Source: Apostichopus parvimensis
Taxonomy: Eukaryota > Echinodermata > Holothuroidea > Aspidochirotida > Stichopodidae
Direction: 5' to 3'
Assembly (NCBI GenBank): GCA_000934455.1
Contig: KN886983.1
Location: forward strand, 49,580 to 104,115
DNA: 54,536 nucleotides
A program made the translations under genes and the position numbers. Each line of letters starts with the position of its first letter. The stretch's first letter is position 1. The notes below the pieces were generated by a model that ran no database searches, had not been told where the DNA came from, and was given only the letters and a program-made list of their open reading frames with translations. This document shows positions 43,201 to 52,925 of the stretch, in pieces.

Positions 43201-46200
43201 TTGTCTTGCTATGTGTTATAGTAGGAATGGTCTTCGCTTTTATAGGTATTGTATTTGATTTATCATTCCAACTGGGTGTAATAAATACATATGTCTCGTT
43301 AAGTGAAACTTGCATAGGCGTCACATCAATGTAATCTTAATTGTATTCAAGTAAGATATCTATGTAATTTCGTCAGAGAATGCTCAATTAGTTTTGAATC
43401 GTGTCTTGCATAGTACCGCTTTTGTAAAGATTTTCTACTGATTTTGACAGCAAACAACACAAGTCTTACTTTAACTTGAATTCTTTTTCTCTGTTCAAGT
43501 ATTTCGAAAGAGGAGAAATATAACTAAAAGCAAAGACCAAACAGGTAAGGGGATTATATTGATCTAATTCAATAATAAGACTATAGAAATAATATGTAAC
43601 AAATATTAGACAAATGAGTGACTGTATAATAATTATGAAAACTAATGCTGTAACCTTTTTTGCATTAAATGCAACTAATCTGTCCTTACGTTTCGACTGT
43701 GGTATATGTAAAGTGACATATATTTGTAGTTGGGGGGGGGGGGTGTTACATGTTTAGTGATCAATTCAACCTTTTTTTGAATAGCAAACGGTTGTGAACA
43801 AATTGGTAACACTATTCGATAACAATTGTACTATACGTTATTTTTTCATAATACATTAATTTTTACTCCTTTCAGAAAATGCATTGCCGCCTAATATAAT
43901 GAGAAAAGGTACTGGATTATGTATACGGTTACATATATTCTTATGTTCAAATAGCTGACCTCCGTAAAGAACATTGCTTCATACTGCCTAATTAGGATAA
44001 ATTGGAATATAAATAAGTCGTTTGATTGCCGTCATAAGCTTTTTGTTTCAATACCTTTATGGTAAGTTAACATAACATTCTTTATTTGTGAAGTCGAGCT
44101 TCCAAAATGATGCAAATTCCTAACCATTTTTGCGTGGATGGGACTGATGATTAAAGACAGGTGTGTCAGCAATCTTACGTTAACTATTACTATCATTTCT
44201 ATATATTAGTATATATATGTGTATGTTGGAAGTCTGATGAACATTTGTACTTGTATTCAAAGAGAAAAGTCAGTTTATGTTTCAGTCGACCTTTGCACAC
44301 TGACCTTTCCTTCTCAAAGTCTAAAATTGAATTATCCTTTATCATGAGTAACATTCCTTGAAAACCTCAAGAACACATCTTCCAGAAACGGTAAAGCAAA
44401 GTTCACACGCTAGTTTGTTTCAACATTAAATGTATACGAATGTGATAAACACATGCTAGCCTCTCCCTCTTTTTGTTTAATTTGAACTCTGTCATTTTAT
44501 TTGACGGTGTGTTCGATGAAAGTTTCCATCGTGGGGTACCACTAAATGTTGAAAAACGCGACCCATCCGTGTAGGATGAGTTTAAAATCAAAATTGCACT
44601 TTTAAATTACATTTTAGCCTTTCAAACCGGCACCTTTCAATTTAGTTACCATGGAAACACAGATTTAATAGACTTACATTCCACTACGTATATTATTAGA
44701 TATTGCATGTTAATTAAATATTGCCCATTGGAGTTATAGCAGGATCAAAACTTACACTTATTTGACCTCTGATATTTGAGATTTGTTTCTGAGGGTCATG
44801 TCTTGGACCAACTCAGTACCAAGTTTGAAGAAAATCAGTGTATAGCTGTTAAGGAGTTTTTTGACAATCTTGCAAACTGTAATAGACACACACAGACGGA
44901 TGACTCTAATATATGGACTTTCATCTATGGTTATGGTTTCTTCTAACTTAAAGACCGAGCTTACATTCTTGCTTGATTTCAGAAATGGGTACCTCCTCTG
45001 AAAAGGAACCACTCAGTGATAGCAAACAAGAGCTTCAAACTGAATCAGGTATGGCAATTTTACAGTTTTGTCCCATCAGATGTTTTCTCTGCTGGACTAT
45101 AAAATTCTGGTAATCGGCTCATGATCTTTCGTTTAGCCTTTTATTTGACTTCTAGATTCTATCAGGAAGGAGTATTGTTGCTAAAGGTAACCTTGAGGCA
45201 TAAAATTCGTGAGCCAACATTCGTTGAAATTGAAACGGTTTGGAAGATTCAATAAGACTAAACGTTCTTACAAATGATGAGGTTTTGAGTTTTGAAGAAT
45301 AGTATGGAAATTTCTAGTAGATGACAACATTTGGAGATAAAGCGTTCAAAAGGATGAGATTAATATATGGAAGCCAAATACTTTTCATCCTTCTTTAAGC
45401 ACGATCTTACATTCCTGTTTGATTTCAAAAACTTGTACCTCCTTTGAAAAGGATCCTAAAATTCCGCAGAATCAAACTGAATTAGGTATAACAATTTTAC
45501 AGTTTTCTTCCATCCGAGCTGAAAATTGAAAGCTGAAAGAGAAAAGATCAAAAGTTAAATAAAAACGTAAATATGCTGGCTATGAGTGAAAATGGGTTGG
45601 GCAAAATAAGATCAGTTACAGATAAAATGTCAAATTCAAGACATAAAACATCAAAACTTCCAGATACACCTTGATTGTTTAACGGAATACTCAAGCAAAG
45701 GTCAAAATTCAACATGAAAAAGTTGGATGTCCTCCCCAACACCAGCTCTGATGGGTATTTTATCGAAAGTGTTTATATCAAGAGAACCAGCCGATCCACA
45801 CGGGGATTACAGTAACTACCGTAAAGTTTTGGACCACAGTAAAAACTGGATCGTGCTGATAAATCTGATAAATCGGTAGCATGTGCTACATGGATTACAG
45901 TAAGAACTGAGGATATGTGTAATCCCAAAAAATCCCCAAAACTTGATTTGTTGGAATTACACATATCCTCAGTTCTTAATGTAATCATAATAGCACATGC
46001 TACCGATTTATAGCACAATCCAGTTTTTACTGTGGCCCAAAACTTTAAAACCTACAGTAGTAACTGTGTTCTCTTTGTCTATCGGGTGAGAGAACAGAAC
46101 AATTGCGCTAGTACTTATTGCTTGGATTTCACTGCGTACGAATCTTAACACGACCAGTCGATTTCTCAAGCCCAACCCAACCAACTGAAAATATATAATT

Positions 46201-48053
46201 AAACAAGATTTTTCTCTGACCGGACTGGACATTGTTTATTGTATAGTATACCGTACATTCGTAGCACGGCTAGGTCTAAACATTTCTCTTAATTACATTT
46301 AAGAAGGATTTGTGAGTCTTCAAAGCGGGGAGCAGATTTTTGTTTAAATAGGCTGCATCTTGTCTTTAAGTGCTAATATCCATGCCCATTAAATGTACTT
46401 ACCGGTAACAATAGCCCCCCCCCCCTTCCACTCACAAACCACACACACGCACACACACACATTTTTAAGATGATGATTGCCACGCAAGTATAACCCGTTT
46501 ATTGTAAGTTGGATTAACGCAAGATATCACATTTGTATAATAAAGTGCATCTTCTCTCGATAGATAACCTAAATCATCAAGATGAAAACCAGTCGAAAAA
46601 ACAACATGAGAATCCAGAGCATGGCAAAATCCAGGATCATCAAAACAACATCCAAATAAAGAAATATGTTGTTGGCAGTGAAAAATCTGATCGTGAAGAA
46701 AAAATTATCTTCTTAATTCATGGCAGTAATATTGAAATAGATTCAATTGCGTTCATTTTGTTAAAATATGTTACAGGAGTCAAGAATAAGGATCATTTCA
46801 GCTGTGACCTCAAATGTCTGGATAACAATCAAACACTGCAAAGTTGTGGAATTGAAATGCAGATATATACCCTCAAAGATAACTTGTCGTCAGAATTGCC
46901 ATTTGATATTACCTTCGTAATTATACCTGTGTCAATGAGTGATTCAGTAGGAACAAGAAGTACAGCATTTGCAACCGATACGACAAGCATCAGGGACATA
47001 AAAGATCCGAACGATACACCAGTCACGGTTGCTACAACAGGTTCGAGTGACGCAACCATACATGGGAAGATAACGTTCGCAACAGATGCAGCAAGCGCAA
47101 TTGACTTTAAAGAAATAACAGAACAACTTCACACACTTACTACATGTGAAGATACGTACAAGTTTGAATACGTCAATGCAGTAGTAATATTACAAGATAT
47201 CACCCAAGAACTGTCACTCCCTTTAGAGGAATGTTTACATCCTGTATTCAGAATACTTGGCAAGAATTTGCGCGATAAAGTAATCGCCATGACAGCCTGT
47301 AACACAAAAGGGGAATTTGACGATTTCAAAGCGAAAGGAAGTATTGAGTGTCCTTCCCATATCTACTTTACATTGAAAAATAGTTCATCTAAAAGCAACA
47401 CGTGTGAAGTAGTTTTTTATGGAAAACAAAATGAGAGTAATTTTAAAAACTTCATAGAAAAGGTGAAAAATGAACCACCTGTTGGTCTTGAACAAAGCAT
47501 GCAGGTTTTAAGTAAACGTAAAGATCTAGTAGTTGCTCTTTCTACAATTGAAAAAAGCATGGCAGCAAGAAGAAAAATATCTAACGAGACGACAGAAGGA
47601 AAACATCTGATTAATACCACTGGTATGAAAGTTTCAATTGAACATGGAGGAAAGGCTTTAAACTGTATGAAATGGAAACATACCTGTATCTATCCTTTTC
47701 CTCCTAAGACATGGTCCAGCTCATATAGTTGTTGTGATGTTTGTCAAGGTGGATGTGACACTGCCATTCATCATAATTGCTCATATCGGTTCAAAACTGA
47801 AGACGAATTCGTAAACGAAATTCGTGAAAAGGAAGCTAGCTTACAAAGTCAAGTCCGTGAAACCACTGGGGAAATAAACAGTTGTCTGGTTTTTCTTAAT
47901 GTATCTGCATTGACACCAACTGTTTTGTCTGTTCATGGAAATGCTCAACACATAACGATCACAGAAAATGCAAGCGATGGAAGTGAGTCGGAGAATTTTC
48001 TAACCAACTTCGATACTATATTAGGTGACAGTCTCATATTTGATGGAAAGTGA
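40171..48053 (+). CDS. Gene C: Ig-domain transmembrane receptor with C-terminal pseudo-GTPase domain
   Basis: Paralogue of gene A. My model joins 40171-40222, 41116-41436, 42163-42804, 43138-43245, 43500-43544, 43876-43908, 44983-45048 and 46564-48053. All introns are GT...AG and phase 1, and the total of 2757 nt gives 918 residues. Parts: signal peptide (1-17), V-like Ig (18-124), two Ig domains in one exon (125-338), transmembrane helix (about 350-373), short polar tail exons (375-422), pseudo-GTPase and Cys-rich region (423-918). It lacks gene A's four acidic 108-nt exons. A hairpin element and a broken copy of exon 7 lie in the last intron. ATTAAA at 48228-48233 is a possible poly(A) signal. 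Confidence 0.82.
41116..41436 (+). CDS. Gene C exon 2: V-like Ig domain lacking the F-strand Cys
   Basis: 321 nt, the same length as gene A exon 2 and clearly homologous: FGIYWYDTQDLTKQP against FGVYWYNTQDLTQQP, SGEYDL, GSLLIYRVA. The B-strand Cys is kept (LNCSF), the F-strand position is FTAVLFE without Cys, and an extra Cys sits near the A strand (QFCRP). Confidence 0.85.
42163..42804 (+). CDS. Gene C exon 3: two tandem Ig domains
   Basis: 642-nt phase 1-1 exon with two complete Ig cores: MECTV / LSWVK / FVCKA and LPCDV / IVWKK / YVCYVS. The leading Cys pair (DKCVN, QHCYQ) is shared with gene A. Many N-x-S/T sites point to a glycosylated ectodomain. Confidence 0.88.
43138..43245 (+). CDS. 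Gene C exon 4: transmembrane helix
   Basis: The exon encodes an acidic stalk (ENVIEEFDQNK) and the helix AIVITICLVLLCVIVGMVFA. The next exon begins VFRKRR, a positive-inside stop-transfer signal. The acceptor follows TATCACAG. Confidence 0.85.
43500..45048 (+). CDS. Gene C exons 5-7: short cytoplasmic tail exons
   Basis: 43500-43544 (basic, FRKRRNITKSKDQT), 43876-43908 (ENALPPNIMRK) and 44983-45048 (EMGTSSEKEPLSDSKQELQT). All are phase 1-1 with acceptable GT...AG ends. They match the position but hardly the sequence of gene A exons 5-7. Intron sites agree, but such short exons need transcript support. Confidence 0.6.
43732..43743. repeat. Poly-G tract
   Basis: Twelve G in a row within an intron of gene C. 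Confidence 0.9.
45425..45490 (+). pseudogene. Broken copy of gene C exon 7
   Basis: Sequence about 440 bases downstream repeats exon 7 and its flanks: TTTGATTTCA, TGTACCTCCT, TGAAAAGGA, then AACTGAATTAGGTAT. The acceptor AG is changed to AA and the spacing has changed, so it should not be spliced. It shows that this intron-exon segment was duplicated in tandem. Confidence 0.7.
45810..46066. mobile_element. Hairpin (MITE-like) inverted repeat in gene C last intron
   Basis: Two arms of about 110 bases are reverse complements: for example GTAAAAACTGGAT in the left arm and ATCCAGTTTTTAC in the right, and GAGGATATGTGTAAT against ATTACACATATCCTC. The loop is about 30 bases (45932-45953). There is no coding sequence. 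The target duplication is not clear. Confidence 0.85.
46416..46461. repeat. Poly-C and CA-repeat tract
   Basis: A run of ten C is followed by a short ACACAC repeat, about 100 bases before the last exon of gene C. Confidence 0.85.
46564..48053 (+). CDS. Gene C exon 8: strongly degenerate pseudo-GTPase domain with Cys-rich motif
   Basis: The large terminal exon of 496 residues is open from the acceptor TCGATAG to TGA. The start (KIIFLIHGS) aligns with gene A's KVILHIGG. The Walker-A position reads GSNIEIDS (46722-46745), with neither the Gly-Lys pair nor the usual Thr. The DxxG region is replaced by VIIPVS. The later VNAVVIL and RILGKNLRDKVIAMTAC segments are the best preserved. Seven Cys at residues 790-828 (CCDVCQGGC) match gene A's Cys cluster, with losses in the first half. 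A Ser/Thr-rich insert of about 70 residues includes an internal 108-nt repeat. The domain should not bind GTP in the normal way. Confidence 0.72.
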
Positions 48054-49068
48054 TTACTTGGAGATTTTTGGATGGGATATCAGCAACAAGAATTCCAAGC
48101 ACTGATGTTAATTTAATTGCACCCTGTATCAACTGTTTTGAAGATACCTCAATTCGAACTTAATGTTCGTCTTGAAAGTTACTTTGACTGAGTGAAACAA
48201 ACTTTCAGAAATACTAAATGATTTTTGATTAAATATTACTGCTCTCCGCAGTTATAGTTACGTTTAAGTCTCTATGTTGTCGCTGAAGATATTCAACCAA
48301 GAGTGACAGGTAACTTCAATGTTAAACCCTACTCAGCATTTCGATGATATGAGTAAGTATCGGAAATGTAAGCACGATTTTAAATGGAAAGCACTTTCTT
48401 CTCGCACACCTTATTTTGCATTTGCCCATGTGATAAAACTTTCTGTGTCAAACTGAACAATTGCATACAGGTACTGGAAACTCAACTTGATATTGTTGGC
48501 TTAAAGGGTACATAAACAATTGTATCAATTTGACGTGCATGTATTTAATTTATCGTGTAGCTATTTTTGTGGTTAAGTTCAATTAGCCGGATAGCTTATA
48601 ATACAAATGTACGTAATCCGTGTTTTCGTAATATATATTGTACTTTTCGTAATTAATATTGTACTTTTGAGTCTGTTTACTTCCTCGTGTCGCTTTGAAA
48701 TAATCCTTGTCATTTTAGTTCAGACATACCTGTGATGCGTGCACAGCGGAACCCTAAACGTCACGGTGATAAAAGCACTAAATACGAAACCTTACCTTCA
48801 CAGAAACCAAACTATCAGCAACAATTAACCCACAACACCCACCCGAAAATACTCCAACCCCCGCACCAAGCCAAACAACAAACCGCTACAGACGTACAAA
48901 CGGTTGGCCTGCCCGCAGGCCCACTAGTCCCTCAGACCCCAAACACTAGAAGAAACAGGCCTCGACAAGCGCTGAAAATCCGCCTTAATTTGAATTCGCA
49001 GGTAGCTTTTCACCACTGCAAGAAGCAGCTCTCACGGATCAACCCTCCCACGAAAAATAATATTACAT

Positions 49069-49600
49069 ATATTACGTCATACACGTTTCTTAATTAAAAG
49101 CAATATCTGTGATACGTACGCTGTTATCTGACCAAGAACCAGTTACCGATAGATTGAACAACAATCTTAAGAACTTGGGGAATTGTTTCCCTATCGAAGT
49201 TGCCTTGCATAATGACACGATTTTTACTCACCCCCAAAAATGTGACCAATATATGGATACCATATAGTGTTTGTGGTGATGTTAATGGTGGTGGCGTGCA
49301 GGTGAATCTATTTCGTTAGATTTTACTTACTTGCTATCTCTGTACGCCAAATGTTCCTGCAAAGCCTGCTATGATTTAAGAAACAAAATTCTTCAAAGTG
49401 AAACATTTTCCAAGGATAAAACCTTGTAATGTTGATCTTGCTTTGGCACTTTTATCCCTATAATGATATTGTTAATGTAATATCATCGCTATAACATATT
49501 TTCTGCCTACATAATGTAACCTGCATTAGTAACCATATGTCGTACAGACCTATGTATGGTACCATAACCTAACCTTAATACATACAATTTATTGTCGACG
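49069..49600 (+). repeat. Direct repeat, copy 1
   Basis: Shares blocks with 50078-50360 in the same order: TATTACGTCATACA, AGATTGAACAA, TTGTTTCCCTATCGAAGT, AAGGATAAAAC, TGTAATGTTGATCTT, and the GTACCATAACCTA end. It contains about 250 bases that copy 2 lacks. Confidence 0.8.
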
Positions 49601-50077
49601 TTTGCGAAACCCTCCAAAAGCTCTCTATTTTCTGCTAGAGAGATATCGTTCCCAATTGTTGAGCCCATTTAGTTGTCAGTTAAATCACTAACAGCAAATT
49701 TCTTTGTGAAACTCATGGAACCCTTTTCTTAACAAGTCTGCAGTTCGCATGTTGAAATGGTAGCTCTGCATTGTGCTACGCTCGAAAGTGTTAAACAGAA
49801 ACAAATTTAAGAAAAGATAAAATAAATGTATTTGTACTCATACTATGGAAACTTAGACATGATATTTTGGAAAACGTATGAAAGTATAAAAATCTTTTGT
49901 GACTACTGTAAGCTCTCCAAACTCGCCTGTCTAGTTAGGATAATTTAATGTTAATGTTGCTTCATGTTACCCTCAATGTCAACTATCAAACCAATTGGAC
50001 AATAAATTCACTTTCAAATAATAGATTAAAATTAAATCAGTATTTCTATTGAACTTAACTATTTATTACTATTTATA

Positions 50078-50360
50078 TATTACGTCATACATGTTTCTTA
50101 ATTAAAAAAGCAAGATATGTGATGCGTGACAAGAATCAGTTAACGATAGATTGAACAATAATTTTAAAACTATTAGTAATTGTTTCCCTATCGAAGTAGG
50201 TTGCTTGAGGACACGATTGTTAGACTCCCATATTTGACCCAAGGATAAAACTTTGTAATGTTGATCTTACTTTGGCATTACTAACCATTATGTCGTGCAG
50301 ACATATGTCTAGTACCATAACCTACATACATCCATACAAGATATTGTCGATATTTACGAT
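50078..50360 (+). repeat. Direct repeat, copy 2
   Basis: Shorter copy of 49069-49600, at an offset of about 1.0 kb at the left end. The blocks are in the same order with internal deletions, which suggests a diverged dispersed element or local duplication. Confidence 0.8.
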
Positions 50361-52003
50361 ACCTCTGCTAGTTTAAATACTAGTTTAAATAAACGTGTGC
50401 TATTCTGTATATGTATGTGTTACTTTGTGTCGATATCTACCAGTTTCTAACGACTTATATTAGTTTAAATTGCCATTGCACCTATTTAATCGACACATAA
50501 ACGTTCAAATCCGTTATGTGTTAATTTAATCCCACTCGAACCAGTTTAAAAGTGGTTTATATCTATGTCGATCAAAATTGGTCTATACCGATTTAAACCG
50601 GTATATGTCGATTCCCCGTGATCCGATACTGACGGCCCGCCATAGGCTCTATTATGTTGATATATACTGTGTATACACACAGTACTATACATAGCTGAAA
50701 CTGATACGTGTTGAGTTATGCATTGTTTGTATTATTAGAGAACAAAGATCAAAGTCTGATAAGTCGATGTCAAACAATAACCCATACACTTAGTTGTGAG
50801 AACCATTGAAATAAAAGTACAATCTGAACGGCTATTCCAAAAAGCATGTATTGTCTCTGCGAGAAACTATGAAACATCCCAGTCTGACCAATGGTATAAT
50901 TAATGTATTCTTCCTTGCGTCAACATCTCCTAATTTGATGACTTGCTGCTGGTGAAATGTAATAAACGTGGTGGTTGCACATCATTCCTTGTTATGACTA
51001 AAGTATCGTTACGTGACGTGTGGTCCGTTTGTATTTTTGAAGACTTTGATGTTTGGGGAAGGGGCAGTTGGGCGTCGGAGTGGGGAGTGTTCGATGCTGA
51101 GAATTTTTTTTTGGTTTTACTGCCGTTTAAGCCGCGACGTTTTGGGATACACTGGGGATAAAAAGAACAGTATCGTGAAAAACCAGGAACTGTAACACCG
51201 CCTTGTGATTAAGAACAATCACACCCTCGTACTGCAATGAAGGAGGTACGTTACTTCCCTTTAGCAATTTTGCTCGTTCCTTCATATCTAACTCTCACTG
51301 AGAACCACAAGTTTATGAAATAATTTTCCTACCCCCGCTGCGATATCATAAAACAATGAGGAATCCTTTTAAACTGATGTCGGCGAATACTTACTGCGCC
51401 GTCAAAAGTGCCCGTCGTCACTTTCTCCCACAATAAGAGAAGTAACAAATACGAGAATAACTATGTTGAGCGAAAATTGTCTAACAGAAATCTCAATTTT
51501 ACCATTAAAATACAAATAAATTGACGCAGAGTTTATATCATGAACTTAATAAGTTTACAACTGTCCAATTCAAATTGTAGTAAGTAGAGAACTATAGCAA
51601 AGAAAATTGTAACACAATTATTAAAAGGAATTAAAGATGACACAGGTCAAACTGGTAACTCAATCCTTAATGTAACTGTTTAAACAAAACTGATGCTATT
51701 AAATAGATTAATGTATATCAAGTAGCGTAAAACCATACATTGCTTGGTCTGAGCTATGGAAGGAAACATAACCCATTCGATCCATGTAGCAAACGACCCA
51801 TTAAATGGAAATATTCCTGTACACTTTACGTTTCCTTGCTTAAATAATTGCGGGAAAATGTCTGGTATCTAGAACAGGCACATAATATGACGACAACAAT
51901 AGAAAATACAGGTCTCAAAATACCTTCAAACACCGCTCAGGTCCCTGTGCCAATGGAGTTGGTGTTACATTCTTCCTATTATTTGAATTGTTTGGAAAGC
52001 TTT

Positions 52004-52078
52004 GGATATCCTATGGATATCCTATGGATATCCTATGGATGGATATCCTATACAAAGGATGGATATCCTATACAAAGG
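52004..52078 (+). repeat. Short tandem array of GGATATCCTAT
   Basis: Five or so units of 11-12 bases, then two of 22 bases (GGATGGATATCCTATACAAA). The unit is built around the palindrome GGATATCC. Confidence 0.9.
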
Positions 52079-52594
52079 TGCCCTTCACCAAATAGTGTTG
52101 TAGTTCACTTAGGTTTTGGAATTTATTATCACGGTGCCAAATGCTATCAGCAATATAACCCCTCCAATTTCTACACATTTCAAACTTAACTAAAATTACC
52201 AAATACTATATGGTGAACACTTCAAAACCTTTTTTTTTACCAACGTGAACATTTTTCTCTTAATTTTTTTACGTTTTCTAATTTTGGAGAGGTGAAGGAT
52301 CATATTTTTCACCGTATCGACTTTCTCTTCTTTTGATCGCGTTCCTGCTTCCTTTATCTAAGCCGTCCTTTCGTTTCTAGTAAAGAGCATTACATCTGAT
52401 AACAATGTATTTATAGCTGATATGAAGGAATTCTATTTACCGCCATCGCAAAATTTTAAATATGTCGTTATTGTTTCAATAAATAAGGTCGTTTGCTGTG
52501 AGCTTTAGCAGTTAAGTTTAATAACCATTCATACATGACAAGCTGCTCATTGTGTTCCCAAACTAAACAGGCGTACATTCGTTAAGAAGCCGTG

Positions 52595-52925
52595 ATGATG
52601 AACCAAGGCGGATGCTTCAAGAGTGCGATATACTTTTCATTACTTATAGTAGTTTATTCTAACAAGACGATTCATAAGACTTTAACGTATTATGATACAG
52701 TTATTTTGGATTGCAATCGAAATAGCTCCGCTGCTTATCGCTGGGAGAAAAATGGCGAACTCATTTTCTCGAATGGAATTAATGTTGGCAATCATTTGGG
52801 ATATCAAGTTCAACTACAGGGAAACGGATCACTTTACATAGGTAATGTAACGCTTGACCATGAGGGCACCTACGTTTGCTTTACCGACACAGGGGCAATT
52901 ACATCGTATCGCCTACACGTTGAAG
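52595..52925 (+). CDS. Gene D exon 1: signal peptide and first Ig domain
   Basis: 331 nt, with 334 in gene B. ATG 52595 is followed by MNQGG and the hydrophobic core. Cys-Trp-Cys is complete (LDCNR, YRWEK, YVCFT). Donor G|GTAAA. Confidence 0.82.

Larger units (their letters stand above)
48054..52594. other. Intergenic between genes C and D
   Basis: No supported gene. A 121-codon frame at 48732-49097 is rich in Gln, Pro, Asn and basic residues and slightly GC-richer than its surroundings, but shows no family signature. The rest holds direct repeats and a short tandem array. Confidence 0.55.

Noticed and set aside
48732..49097. 121-codon open frame rich in Gln, Pro and Asn
   Set aside because: No domain signature, no signal peptide, no splice context, and composition typical of chance frames in CA-rich DNA.
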